Part shown: piece after piece, positions 12,615 to 24,159 of the stretch | How positions within the stretch are numbered: position 1 is the first letter of the stretch | How the letters are laid out: every line of letters starts with the position of its first letter | From: Harmothoe impar | Taxonomy: Eukaryota; Annelida; Polychaeta; Phyllodocida; Polynoidae | NCBI GenBank assembly: GCA_947462335.1 | Contig: OX381707.1 | Coordinates: forward strand, 81,120,610-81,184,609 | Direction of reading: 5' to 3' | DNA: 64,000 bases | Translations under genes and position numbers: made by a program | Notes under the pieces: model-generated | Told to the model about the DNA's origin: nothing | Database searches by the model: none | What the model saw: only the letters and a program-made list of their open reading frames with translations

Positions 12615-14045
12615 CTAACATATGATTTTCATGGGTAAGCATGGACAAATAAAACCTGATGGGGTGTAAGATTTATTTACTTGGTCAAAATAAAGCTTAA
12701 GGCTAATCCAAGATGGCTACCAAGCCCTTATCATGCATAAAATATACATTTTTCATTGGATCTCCATATGATCAACATACAACTTTCCTATACTGCACAA
12801 TCGGCATATTTGGCTAAAATTCTAAAAGGATATTGCTTCATAGGGTGTACAAGTAGATTAATTGTCAAAAATAGCATTTTTCATGCAAAATAGCCAAATT
12901 AAGTGATTTAAATTCATATTTTGATGGGAAACTGTGAATAAATAAAATCTGATGGGGTGTAAGATAAATTTACTTGTTCAAAATATCTTTTTAGGCTGAT
13001 CCCAGATGGTCACTGAGCCCTTGCCATGCATTGAATGGTCATTTTGAATTCAATGTGTAGGGGCCCGTATAGGGCTCCTAGGGGTTAGGCCATGTGGGCA
13101 TTCATGTTCGGGGGTTAGAATTTCAGGTAGGTAATACTAGATGGACACCAATAGACTCAGTACTGCCCATACTGCAGGTTCTCAACTTACCACAAGCGGC
13201 GCTGCTATCGGCAGCCAGGTACCCTATATATAATAAGGTGGGTAGTTGAAAGCACCCTCGCCAGGTACTCAGATGTGCCCTGCAGAGGGCGCCCCAAACG
13301 CTCTCAGACCTATATAAACCACCTCTTCTTCCCCAGGAAGGCAGACCTAACCGGGTCTCTGACTGGAGTGTTACCATTGAACTGAACCACTGTCATTTGT
13401 ATAGAAAGTATCTAATCGCCAAAGGACTTACTGTCCGGGTTAAGACCAATAGGGAAATTTTTCCTAGGGTGTACAACTGGTTCAATGGTCAAAGATTGCA
13501 TTTTCCGTTCAAAATAGCCAAAATTAGTAATTCATAATCATATGTTCATGGGAAGGTGTGGACAAATAAAATGTGATGGGGTGTAAGATGAATTTAGTTG
13601 ACCAAAAATTAGCATTAGGCTAATCCAAGATGGTCATTGAGCCCCTGTAATGAACTAAATGTACATTTTTCACTAGCTCTGCAATTCCATTATATTTGAA
13701 AAAATTACAAAAGGATATTTCCAAAGGTGTACCAGTAGTTTAATGGTCAAAACAAGCATTTTTGGTGCAAAATAGCCAAATTTAGTGATTTTGAATCGTA
13801 CTTTCAAAGGAGATTAATTCAGTTGGTCAAAATAATTTGTTGGGGTGAGCCCAAATAGCCACAGAGCCCTTGTCATGCATTTAATAGTGAATTTCCATTA
13901 TATTTACGTGTGTAGGCCTATTTGTGATTCTATAGATATTTCAGGTGTGGCAGGCCAAACATGGATAGAATTACATTGAAAAATGGTGTTTTTTGCGAAT
14001 GTCGGCCATCTTGAATTTTCCCAAAACTTCTAAATAGCTCATTTT
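12615..14045. repeat. ~300-bp degenerate tandem repeat, 3-4 copies, interrupted
   Basis: The phrase ACAAATAAAA followed by TGATGGGGTGTAAGAT recurs near 12,645, 12,940 and 13,565. It is accompanied by AGGCTAATCCAAGATGG, AAAAGGATAT and GCAAAATAGCCAAATT. The second copy is split by foreign sequence at about 13,058-13,455. Confidence 0.75.
13058..13455 (+). promoter_or_regulatory. ~400-bp insertion with a TATA box, possible solo LTR or MITE
   Basis: This segment interrupts the 300-bp repeat and differs from it in composition. It is richer in GC, with a TATATAA box at 13311-13317 and a second TATA-like run near 13,211. Its left edge (AGGGCTCCTAGGGGTTAGGC) recurs in inverted orientation near 55,950-56,010, so it belongs to a dispersed family. 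A solo LTR would fit the size and TATA box, but no clean terminal TG/CA pair or target duplication was found. Confidence 0.35.
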
Positions 14046-14335
14046 AGTCCACTCTATTTATACATTTCACCTCAAAGTGGTTTGATGTGAATAGTAAGGG
14101 ATGCACACTATGTGGAATTTTATTTTATTGAATTAATCAATTATTTTCCGACTTTTTATCTTCAGAGGGAGCTTACAGGGGGGGGGGGGGGGGGGGGAAG
14201 GGTAGGAGTTTTCAAAATCAAATACAAATGCCAAATTCTTGTTTATTATGATGAGTACCATATTTTAGGCTGCAGACCACAAAAGATTTGCGCTAACCAC
14301 CACCCCTTATATTGGGTTGGGGAGGGAGACAAGGC

Positions 14336-17245
14336 CTTGAAAAGAAAAAAAGGCCCTAAACGAGGGAGAAAAGAGAGGATATAGGGCTGGGACAAAAGAC
14401 CGGGCCTAGTGAGGGAGAAAAAAGAGGATATACAATTGAGAGGAAAAACAAGGCCTAAACGAGGAAGAAAAGAGAGGATATACGGTTAGGAGAAAAAACG
14501 GGCCTAAAACAGGGAGGGAAAAAGAGGATATATGGTTAGGAGAAAATCCGGGGCCTAAACGAGGTAGAAAAAAGAGGATATACGGTTGGGAAGAAAGACA
14601 GGGCCTAAGCAAGGAAGAAAAAAGAGGATATACGGTTTGGAGAAAAAACGGGCCTAAACGAGGGAGAAAAAAGAGGATATACGGTTAGGAGAAAAAACGG
14701 GCCTAAAACAGGGAGAAAAAAGAGGATATACGGTTGGGAGAAAAAAAGGGGCCTAAACGAGGGAGAAAAAAGAGGATATACGGTTAGGATAAAAAATGGG
14801 CCTCAACGAGGGATTAAAAAGAGGATATAAGGTTAGGAGAAAAAACAGGGCCTAGAGGAGGGATAAAAAAGAGGATATACGGTTAGGAGAAAAAACGGGC
14901 CTAAACGAAGGAGAAAAAAGAGGATATATGTTGAGGAGAAAAAACGGGCCTAAACGAGGGAGAAAAAAGAGGATATATGGTTAGGAGAAAAAACGGGCCT
15001 AAAACAGGGAGGAAAAAGAGGATATACGGTTAGGAGAAAATCCGGGGCCTAAACGAGGGAGAAAAAAGAGGATATGCGGTTGGGACAAAAGACAGGGCCT
15101 AAACAAGGGAGAAAAAAGAGGATATACGGTTGGGAGAAAACAGGGGCCTAAACGAGGGAGAAAAAAGAGGATATAAGGTTAGGAGAAAAAACGGGCCTAA
15201 AACAGGGAGGAAAAAGAGGATATACGGTTAGGAGAAAATCCGGGGCCTAAACGAGGGAGAAAAAAGAGGATTTGCGGTTGGGACAAAAGACAGGGCCTAA
15301 ACGAGGGAGAAAAAAGAGGATATGCGGTTAGGAGAAAACAGGGGCCTAAACGAGGGAGAAAAAAGAGGATATAAGGTTAGGAGAAAAAACGGGCCCTAAA
15401 CGAGGGAGAAAAAAGAGGATATACAGTTAGGATAAAAAACGGGCCTAAACGAGGGAGAAAAAAGAGGATATACGGTTAGGAGAAAAAACGGGGCCTAAAC
15501 GAGGGAGAAAAAAGAGGATATACGGTTGGGAGAAAAAACGGGCCTAAAGGGGGGAGAAAAACGAGGATATATGGTTAGGAGAAAAAAACAGGCCCTTAAC
15601 GAGGGAGAAAAAAGAGGATATACGGTTAGGAGAGAAAACGGGCCTAAAACAGGGAGAAAAAAAAGGATATACGGTTAGGAGAAAAAACTGGGCCTAAAAG
15701 AGGGAGAAAAAAAGGATTTACGGTTAGGATAAAAAACGGGCCTCAACGAGGGAGAAAAAAGAGGATATAAGGTTAGGAGAAAAAACGAGGCCTAAAGGAG
15801 GGAGAAAAAAGAGGATATACGGTTAGGAGAAAAAACGGGCCTAAACGAGGTAGAAAAAAGAGGATATAAGGTTAGGAGAAAAAACGGGGCCTAAAGGAGG
15901 GAGAAAAAAGAGGATATACGGTTAGGAGAAAAAACGGGCCTAAACGAAGGAGAAAAAAGAGGATATACGGTTAGGAGAAAAAACGGGCCTAAACGAGGGA
16001 GAAAAAAGAGGATATATGGTTAGGAGAAAAAACGGGCCTAAAACAGGGAGGAAAAAGAGGATATACGGTTAGGAGAATATCCGGGGCCTAAATGAGGGAG
16101 AAAAAAGAGGATATACGGTTAGGACAAAAGACAGGGCCTAAGCAAGGAAGAAAAAAGAGGATATATGGTTAGGAGAAAACAGGGGCCTAAACGAGGGAGA
16201 TAAAAGAGGATATACGGTTAGGAGAAAAAACGGGCCTAAACGAGGGAGAAAAAAGAGGATATAAGGTTAGGAGAGAAAACGGGCCTAAAACAGGGAGAAA
16301 AAAAAGGATATACGGTTAGGAGAAAAAACTGGGCCTAAAAGAGGGAGAAAAAAAAGGATATACGGTTAGGATAAAAAACGGGCCTCAACGAGGGAGAAAA
16401 AAGAGGATATAAGGTTAGGAGAAAAAACGAGGCCTAAAGGAGGGAGAAAAAAGAGGATATACGGTTAGGAGAAAAAACGGGCCTAAACGAGGTAGAAAAA
16501 AGAGGATATAAGGTTAGGAGAAAAAACTGGCCTAAATGAGGGAGAAAAGAGAGGATATACGGTTAGCAGAAAATCCAGGGCCTAAACGAGGGAGAAAAAA
16601 GAGGATATACTGTTGGGACAAAAGACAGGGCCTAAGCAAGGAAGAAAAAAGAGGACATACGGTTAGGAGAAAAAACGGGGCCTAAACGAGGGAGAAAAAA
16701 AGAGGATGTAAGTTTAGGATAAAAAACGGGCCTAAACGAGGGAGAAAAAAGAGGATATACGGTTGGGACAAATGACAGGGCCTAAACGAGGGGAAAAAAA
16801 GAGGATATAAGGTTGGAACAAATGACAGGGCCTAAACGAGGGACGAAAGAGAGGATATACAGATTGGAGAATAGACGGGGGCCTAGTGAGGGAGTAAACC
16901 GAGGATATACGGTTGGAAGAGGAAGGGCCTAAATGAGGGAAAAAAGAGGATATACAATTGGGATAAAAGAGGGGCCTTATAGAGGAAGAAAATTAAGGGT
17001 ATACAGTTGGGAGGAAAAACAGGGAGAAAGACAAGGTTTGATAGAGAGAGAAAAAAGAGAATATTCAATTTGGGGGAAAGACAGGCTCTAAAAGAGGGAG
17101 AACATAGAAGATAATTGGTAGGAAGAAAGAAAGGGCCCAATGAGTCTGACAAAAGATAGGGCCTGAACGCAGGGGAGAAAAGAAAGGTTATATAGGTGTG
17201 GGCAGGGAGACAGGACCTAAAGGAAAGAGAAGAGAGAGGATATAG
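14336..17245. repeat. ~49-bp minisatellite array (family A, right copy)
   Basis: About 59 tandem units near 49 bp, each with GGCCTAAACGAGGGAGAAAA, then AAGAGGATATACGGTTAGG and an A-rich spacer. The unit aligns with the 51-bp unit of the 3.9-5.0 kb array, from which it differs by AAAAAAGAGG in place of AGAGGGAGGG. The right end decays after 16.9 kb. A G run at 14,178-14,197 lies just left of the array. Confidence 0.93.
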
Positions 17246-17249
17246 CTGA

Positions 17250-18400
17250 GGGCATATTATACTAAAATTTCCGGACCTTCAGAGACTCTTTTGAATTCAA
17301 GTTCCAATGTCCCTTTGAAATTTGCCCGAGCTCTTAGCCATTGAACATGCTAATAGCAGAGACATGTTGTTAAATTACCATGGACTAATATATGGTCAAT
17401 GGCCTAGAGTGGTAGAATATTTTGCCCCCCCCCCCCTCCTGCGTGAATAGCTTTTTTTTACTAGCTTGCTTAGTACTGGTCCCTGCCTTCTAACACATAT
17501 TATGCAATGTACATCAATGACAACACCAACAACAGTCAACAGCCCCCCCCCCCCTTCACCCCAACATATATATAGGCTAGCCTACACAGCCCCCCCCCCC
17601 CCCCCACACACACACGCGCGCGGAAAGCGGAAAGCCACGAAGCCCCCAAGCTAGTAAAAAATGTCTCGGCCCGTATAGTCACTGAGGGCGGGGATGGGGT
17701 CAGCTAGGGGGGAGGGGCAGGTTCATGGAGGTGGGCTATAAACACAGCCGCGTGGTGGGGGATGGGTGGCAGTTGTTGTTGTCAGGGATATGTAGCCTAC
17801 TGTACCACACATCTGCATTGGATCTACACATGATAGGCCTGCAGTACATCAATGGGACCCCCCCCCCCCCGGGCCCCTCACACACCACCCACACCCACAT
17901 ACACAAACATGATAAACACAATACACATCAATGACAACAAGTGCCACACAGAACCTAGATCTGTCTCTATGTTGTCACACACACAGTGTAGCCTCTACAA
18001 TACACAACAGGTACGACTCACCTTGTTGAGCTGGTGCACAGTGGTCAACAGCCAGGATCCTTCTGCTGGAAGCAAGATCCAATGTTTTGATTTTCCCTCT
18101 CAATTGAAGCAGTGAATGCCACAAAGTTGAAACATTGATATTTATTAAAAGACACTATATGAAACATCCTCTCCATCTCTGTAATTCTTATTGCTCATTT
18201 CTGGGTGGAGTAACCATGAAATGTATATTTTATACAGTACCCTATTTGACTTTGTACCAGTCCCCCTGCTTAGAACCAATGAATGACTGCCCTGTATTTA
18301 ATCCTGGCCTTTAGACCATACCACAAACCACACACAATGCCCGCCCTACCAATCAACCCAACTCATTCAATATCCTATATTCCTAGTCACACCACATCTC
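17250..18400. other. Low-complexity spacer with several poly-C runs, no gene
   Basis: Homopolymer C runs occur near 17,426, 17,544, 17,591 and 17,861, with CA-rich microsatellite stretches between them. ORFs here are short and made of these runs. No exon was supported. Confidence 0.5.
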
Positions 18401-18626
18401 TCAATAAGCTTTGCTTCTGGCCCTGGCTTCCCTAGGCCGCCACCTGGGGTCAGCACAGGGCACCAGTGTTGTGCCTCTTTCTGGAGAGGGAATCCCTCAC
18501 ACCAAAGGGAACTCCCCACTGCAGAAGCCACAAGACAACAATAACTCAGTCCAACTTTTCAACATTTCTGCTTCACACCACTCATCCTTGTTCCTTACCA
18601 AGTAAGTACCAGCCTTTCTTCTAGCA

Positions 18627-19867
18627 ATGAAGGTCGACACCAAGCCAAAATATAGCTCAGAAATCGACAGTTACTGTATTGATCGGCGTTTCCTCATCGT
18701 CGGTCTGATCGGGTCCATTTTCGGGCTGCCGCCTCCCCGCGTCGAGACCCCGGCGCTCCGTAAGTTTCAGCCCTCTATCCTGATTCCTTCCTGGTCAAAC
18801 CACACTGCAAAGTTCATATTCCACAATCATAAACCTGGTAGGAGGAAGGGAGGGGGGGGGGAGGAGGGGAGGAGGAGAGGAGGAGGGTGGGGAGGAGGGG
18901 AGTAGGATGGGAGGATCCAAGATACAGGCCCTTTAAATTTTAATAATTTTAATTTTAATAATTTTAAAAAGTCACTAAAGGCATGATCTTCTTTCAGGCA
19001 ACCTGGCATCACTACAAAACATGGCACAGCAGGTTAGTGAGCTGTTCATTCCTTCAACTGTGAATGTTTCACCTTCACCTTCTACTTCATATGCCATGTA
19101 GAGAATATAGAACATCCAACATGAACCAGGGTTATGCAAAAATTGCAAATAATAGTCACAATGAGTCTCAGCCCAAAACCCACATGATTTCTGTTTTATG
19201 GCCAGTGCAAGAGATTCTTTTTAAGAACAAATTAACATTGGCTTATGTGCTAAGTTCACTAGTTGGTTTCAGGTCACCCGACTGACCCTATCAAAAAAGG
19301 GCAGACCCTACGTTTTTTTATGCAATTTTGAAGAAGTTTCCTTATTTCTAGCCTTTTTTTGGGTCAATTTTTGGGTCTTTGGAGAGGGTAGTACTTTCAT
19401 GTTAAAAAATAAATAAAAATCCGACCTTACATTTTCATGCCATGTTACCTGAAACAAACCTCTTTCTTTTTTGGCCCAGGCATTATGGTTTTAGCACTGC
19501 TGGTACTCATTCTTTTCAGGGAGACTTCTGGCGTGCCTCAGAGTTACAAAGGATCTATGCGAGGTGTATGGCACAAGGGGGATGCTTTATGTGGGGAGGG
19601 GGCCGATCAGGGAAATATGGTCGCATTAGGCTAAAACTACCCCACCAAGAATCAAAATCTCATTATGCACACAGATTGGTGTACCAGCTCTATATGGGAA
19701 ACTACCAGCTGCCTACCAGTCTGGAAGTCTCCCATCTTTGTGGCAAGACCCTTTGTGTCAACCCCCAGCACCTGGTCCTTGAGACCCCGGCCACAAACGG
19801 GTCCCGCACCTACTGCCATAACCAGGGCCAATGCCAAGGCGACCATCACCCCTACTGTGTTTTTTAA
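18627..19867 (+). CDS. I-PpoI-like His-Me finger (HNH) endonuclease, three exons
   Basis: Exons 18627-18759, 18998-19032 and 19520-19867 join in phase (GTAAGT and GTTAGT donors, TTTCAG acceptors) to give 171 residues. The third exon encodes the zinc-binding His-Me domain: SHLCGKTLCVNPQH (residues 127-140) and ATNGSR (147-152). H128 is the expected general base and N149 the metal ligand. C130, C135 and H140 sit at the +2, +7 and +12 spacing known for a zinc site in I-PpoI. C155, C161, H165/H166 and C169 could form the second zinc site. The N-terminal 56 residues are unlike any family I know. A GTAAGT donor at 18,602 suggests an upstream noncoding exon. Homing endonucleases are usually intron-borne and selfish; here the gene itself is interrupted by introns. 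Whether it still cuts DNA is unknown. Confidence 0.7.
19262..19477. mobile_element. MITE of the GGCC / TTTCAGGT family, copy 1
   Basis: Left end GGTTTCAGGTCACCCGAC, right end CATGTTACCTGAAACAAACC followed by a T-rich run and GGCC. It lies in intron 2 of the nuclease gene, about 40 bases before exon 3. The same termini occur at 26.9, 28.2, 29.2, 41.9 and 45.8 kb. Confidence 0.7.
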
Positions 19868-20275
19868 AGGTGACAAGACCATGAAAGACAGTTGATACCC
19901 AGCTGAATAGGGCGAGCTTGTGCAAGTCTAGGGCATACTCAAGCCAATGCTATTTATTGGATGGCCTTGGGTATGTGTTAGGCTAGCACAACCTAGCACT
20001 AATATGCTGGGTAGTTGTATGGGTTAGAATGCATGCGTGTTAAATTATCATATGTTGTACTTTTCATGTTTGTTTCAAGGTTGTTCTATGCAAGCTATCA
20101 ATTATTTAACAATTTGGATTTAAGTTTTGAACTAGTTAGGATTCATAAAACTTGGGAGAAGTCACTATTTGATTTTCGAAACTTTCCAAAAAATGTCGGT
20201 AAAAGAATCCTATAGAGTAGCACCTCGGGACATTGATAGTATTTGCCCATCAAAGGCCCCAGTTAAGTAAAAGCT
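19868..20275. other. 3' flank of the nuclease gene, no further gene seen
   Basis: AT-rich sequence with no recognisable exon. A polyadenylation signal close to the stop is not obvious. Confidence 0.4.
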
Positions 20276-20277
20276 GG

Positions 20278-20518
20278 TGTTGAGGTGCTGTCGGTCCTGT
20301 ACTGGGGGAGGACGGTGGTTGGTGTGCTGCCGGTCCTGTACCGGGGGAGGACGGTGGTCGGCGTGCTGCCGGTCCTGTACCGGGGGAGGACGGTGGTCGG
20401 TATGCTGCTGGTCCTGTACTGGGGGGGGGGGGGACGGTGGTCGGTGTGCTGCCGGTCCTGTACCGGGGGAGGACGGTGGTCGGTATGCTGCTGGTCCTGT
20501 ACTGGGGGGGGGGGACGG
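20278..20518. repeat. 39-bp minisatellite (family B), ~6 copies
   Basis: Unit GAGGACGGTGGTCGGTGTGC plus TGCTGGTCCTGTACCGGGG. Because 39 is a multiple of three and the unit lacks stops, several frames on both strands stay open and give 13-residue periodic ORFs. These are artefacts of the repeat. The same unit forms a larger array at 38.3-39.0 kb. Confidence 0.92.
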
Positions 20519-20850
20519 TGACACCCAGATGAAGGGGGACTAACATAAAATGTGCTATTATGCACAATGTCATGTAAAATATACATTAATGGGGTCTGCA
20601 TATATTTTGTATTTCCATATATATCAAAATGTGGCAATGCATATTATTTTATCTTACTCCATTTCTGCATATGAGCCCCCACACCCAAGTGTCTAGATGA
20701 TCGAACCATTTGAGTGACGGGCCTTTCTATATTTAGAACAACACACCTCTCCTCCCATAGGCTTAGGACTCAGAGTACGCCTGTGCTAGGCCCCTAGCAC
20801 AACAGTAACATAACCATACTAACTGTATATATTATGATAAATACACTTAC

Positions 20851-20924
20851 CAGTATAGGAGTGCAGCAATGGCAATGATAAGCATCAGCCACATGGGGAC
20901 GTCCACCAGCCCTAACAGCAGCAT
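20851..20924 (-). CDS. Isolated first coding exon resembling a cytochrome P450 membrane anchor
   Basis: A minus-strand ATG at 20924 opens 24 codons ending in phase 2 at a consensus donor (CTG|GTAAGT). The peptide begins MLLLGLVDVPMWLMLIIAIA and ends in ALLYW, a hydrophobic anchor. The LGL-DVP-W-L pattern is like N termini of animal CYP3-clan P450s. No downstream P450 exon (proline-rich hinge or heme-binding Cys region) was found to the left, so this may be an orphan duplicated exon or the start of a gene whose other exons are far away. The P450 identity is an inference from a short hydrophobic peptide; another type I or II membrane protein is possible. Confidence 0.42.
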
Positions 20925-21049
20925 GATGGGTGTGTAGTGAGTGAGTTAGCGTCCAGTCTACTCCCAGTCCAGGTTACTCTACAGTTGTCACACAGGGGCC
21001 TGGGACAGCGTATTTACTGACCTCAACCTGGACCCTGACCGCTGATTAA

Positions 21050-21289
21050 CCCTTTAAGGATGGCATAATGCCTTAATGCATCATGCCCTTGGTCGTCATG
21101 ATGCATGAATGCAGCCCTGGCGAGTAGCTCGCCAGGGCTGCATTCAAGCATTATGCCGACCCTATGGGGTTGAGACACTCCCAAAGGGTCGGCATGATGC
21201 ATTAATGTAGCACCGGAGAGTTACTCGCCGGGGTTGCATTGGTGCATCATAACGACAAATGTCTTTAAGCGACATGTGTCCTTAAAGGG
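21050..21289. mobile_element. piggyBac-like MITE, copy 1
   Basis: TTAA is followed by CCCTTTAAGGATGGCATAA, and the right end reads TGTCCTTAAAGGG followed by TTAG. Inside is a near-perfect palindrome built on CTGGCGAGTAGCTCGCCAG with flanking GCATTATGC and GGTCGGCATGATGCATTAAT modules. TTAA flanks with CCC...GGG ends are the signature of piggyBac-type non-autonomous elements. Confidence 0.75.
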
Positions 21290-21390
21290 TTAGCAGAGCT
21301 CAGAGGTTAATACAGGATTAGACCTTTCTGAGTCAGCAGTGTTTACTATCTCCAGGTTTAGTTGCATCAGGTTTTCCAGTATATAGATAT

Positions 21391-21740
21391 AGGCCACTCA
21401 AAAATAAGTTGTTTCTCATCACCAAGCAGTGAAAAGATATGACAAGGGAGTTTTTTATTTGATCTTTTTTTATCGCACAGCTGAAATATGAAGTGAAATT
21501 TAGACTTTTTGCGATCAATTTTTACATTTTAGTAATCAAGTGTTTATTGATCCCAAAACCAGTCTTTATGCAGATTATTCCTAGCTGACTGCATTACTGA
21601 CAAGATAGGCTTTAATTTGGTATCAATTTTTCCAATTTTAGCACATTTTTCATCAAAAATATCTAAAAAAATGTTTTTTAATTTTCCAAATCACGATTTT
21701 TATGATGCCCGCGGTAACAGTTTTTTTTGAATGGCCTTAG
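21391..21740. mobile_element. MITE with AGGCCACTCAAAAA termini, copy 1
   Basis: The left end reads AGGCCACTCAAAAATAAGTT and the right end AACAGTTTTTTTTGAATGGCCTT, an imperfect terminal inverted repeat. A longer copy is at 33,623-34,504. Confidence 0.65.
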
Positions 21741-21744
21741 TTGC

Positions 21745-23210
21745 ATCAGATTTTCCAGTATGTTTAAATAGATGGACATATATTACATGCTCATTCATTA
21801 TCTAACAGGTGTGTGGGGGGGGGGGTTGTGAAAATTTTGGATTTAGAGCCCATTACGCTAGAGGCACTGACATTTGTCCACCCACCCCCGTCCTTTTAAA
21901 TTTGGTATTAATCTGCGGCCTGTTTCACTCTAAATGGGCAAATATTTTCCTCCCCCCCCACCCGCTTTACATCTCTTATGCCCCCACCTCCCCTAGTTTA
22001 TAATAAATGACCACTACCTTAGACCCGTACCTAGAACCTTCTGCTATATCTGAGTAAGAGTGAGCCATGTTTACACTTACATCATTAGGCTGTGTTAGTG
22101 TAGTCCTCATGATGCAACGCTGTTCTATATATAGAACTCTGCTGATAATATCACTACACCCTTCATAAAGGAGTCTGATAAAAAAAAGGTTGTATTGGCG
22201 ACGAGTATGTTTGTGGATTTATTATCATTTTGCTGTCCTGATTCCAGATTGGACAAGTATTCTGACTACATTGGTGGAACTACTTCTCCAAGCAAAGTGG
22301 CCTATTTTGTAGTAAACAACCCACGAATAAAGCAGGGTGTTAAAGAGACTTGCTACTTGTCGTAGGATTACTGATGTTCTATTGACTTTTGCGTAAAACT
22401 CAGGATTATGTTAGTTTGATGTATAATCTAATAGAAAATCAAAAGAAATTGCCATGTCACGGTACCAACTTTCATGATACGGCCATTTGAGCACTATAGA
22501 AATAAATGGGAAAACACCATTTTCACATTATCTGTCATGGATAATCCCCTTCTTCTATTGAGATTGCAACTAAACATTGGGAATGTATAATGGACATCTA
22601 TACAAACAATTTAGAACCAATAAAACAGGGGGCCACAGATGAAATGAGAAGGGTATGAATTTTGCCTTAACTATAAGGATCCTATGGGTGTCCTAGCAGT
22701 GAATATATGTGAACAATGGAGGTGTACTGTCCAAATAGCAAATACAAATAGTTTATTTAGGGAAAGTGGTCAATGTAGGAATATGAATACAGATTAAAGA
22801 ATACTTTTCATGAGCTTCAATTTCTGCCACCAGGTGGCTCCAGTGTAGGAACTAGTAATTCCCTTTAACCCCCCCACCCAATCTATATTTCTTCTCTCAA
22901 TTCAGTTCCTTTTATAAGGGTACTACATTAAGGGTATTATGCACACATGATTGATATTGAAACATGAAGAGTATCAGTGCCCTTTCCTCTGATTTGTTGA
23001 TAACTAGGGTGGACTACTTTTCTTCCAGTTGACAGGGTGAATACAAAAATATTTATCACCATAGTATGCCGTTCCCCTTTGTTCTAATTTATTATACCTA
23101 GCATATGACTTCACTATTCCTACAACGTAGGTGTGCAGGATTAGCTGCGTGTGTAAAATGGACCTCTGTATTGCCACATGTGCGATACGGGAAAAGTGGT
23201 GGGCAAACAG
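21745..23210. other. No gene seen; repeats and poly-G/C runs
   Basis: G and C runs near 21,815 and 21,951, and AT-rich unique sequence from 22.1 to 23.1 kb with no supported exon. Confidence 0.4.
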
Positions 23211-23415
23211 CTGGGGTGGTGCGTAAAGGCCCGGTCAGACTAGTTGCAGAAACGGGAAAGCTACGATCCGATTTTCTCCCTACAAAATCGGGACTAAAAA
23301 TCGTGCAGTCTGGCATAAGGCTACAACTAGAAAATCGGCAGAAAATGTCATATGCTAGGTATAATAAAACAAAAAAAGAACTCTTAAAAAAACAGCTGGC
23401 CGCACGATGACTTTT

Positions 23416-23459
23416 TTGGGTGTCCGCAGTCGTGCGCACCGTGCGATACGGACACCCAA
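23416..23459. repeat. Short hairpin with 11-bp stems
   Basis: TTGGGTGTCCG and CGGACACCCAA are exact reverse complements separated by about 22 bases. The hairpin lies at the edge of a repetitive element that begins near AAAGGCCCGGTCAGACTAGT (23,225). Confidence 0.6.
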
Positions 23460-23724
23460 ACTCGTCGTCGTACAGCCAGTTGTATTTTTACTCGTTCATT
23501 TTTATGTTAGTATCACCTTGGACTATTATATCCCTAATAGCAAGCCCACAAGGGGCCAATTTGGTTTTAGCTCGGATTGGCTGTTTGAAGTTGGGCAAAA
23601 CTGAGCTGGGTTTCATGTTGGGCAGATGGCTGGGCTAAAGTGTGGCCCTGACCTTTGAGCGAATGTTTGGCATTTTAATCACGTCGCCTGACCTGATTAC
23701 TCTAGGCCTCACAGAAACTCAGTC

Positions 23725-24155
23725 TACATGAAAACTTTTTCACGATGCAGAACATTCGGTCCTGCAGATTTTTTCCTTTGCAGGCCCGGCTCAATTTTTG
23801 CAGGCCCAGATATCAGAGTACAAAATTTCTATTGAAAAATTAACTATAAAGCAAGGGTTTGTACTAACATCAATTGTTAATGAATAGGGTTTCCCTGTAT
23901 ATTACAATCATACTAATTATTTTAACATGTAAGTTACTGATGAACATTACAGAAAATATTCAACCTTTCTGTTTTATGCTGTAGAAACCTTAATAATGGT
24001 CCGATTTACAAACGGTATAAATGGCATACAGGCAGAAATCTGTAAAATACAGCCAGTCATTTGGGCCGGCAGTAGCACTCTTCCTGACGGACCGGCAGAG
24101 TTTTTGCCGGCTAAAGCCAGTGTCTGGCAGGTTTTCGTTAAGACTGGAAACTAAA
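23725..24155 (+). repeat. Dispersed repeat C, plus-strand copy
   Basis: About 430 bp, including GGCCGGCAGTAGCACTCTTC and GACGGACCGGCAGAG. A reverse-complement copy with high identity is at 41,170-41,590. The ORFs in either copy are short, and no coding function is supported. Confidence 0.8.
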
Positions 24156-24159
24156 CAAC

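Noticed and set aside
18411..18605. 64-codon ORF upstream of the nuclease as coding exon 1
   Set aside because: It begins at a TTG, and splicing from its donor into the next exon gives a frame that stops quickly; it is more likely a 5' UTR exon.
23098..23439. Overlapping ORFs on both strands near 23.1-23.4 kb
   Set aside because: They span a repetitive element starting with AAAGGCCCGGTCAGACT and have no domain or splice support.
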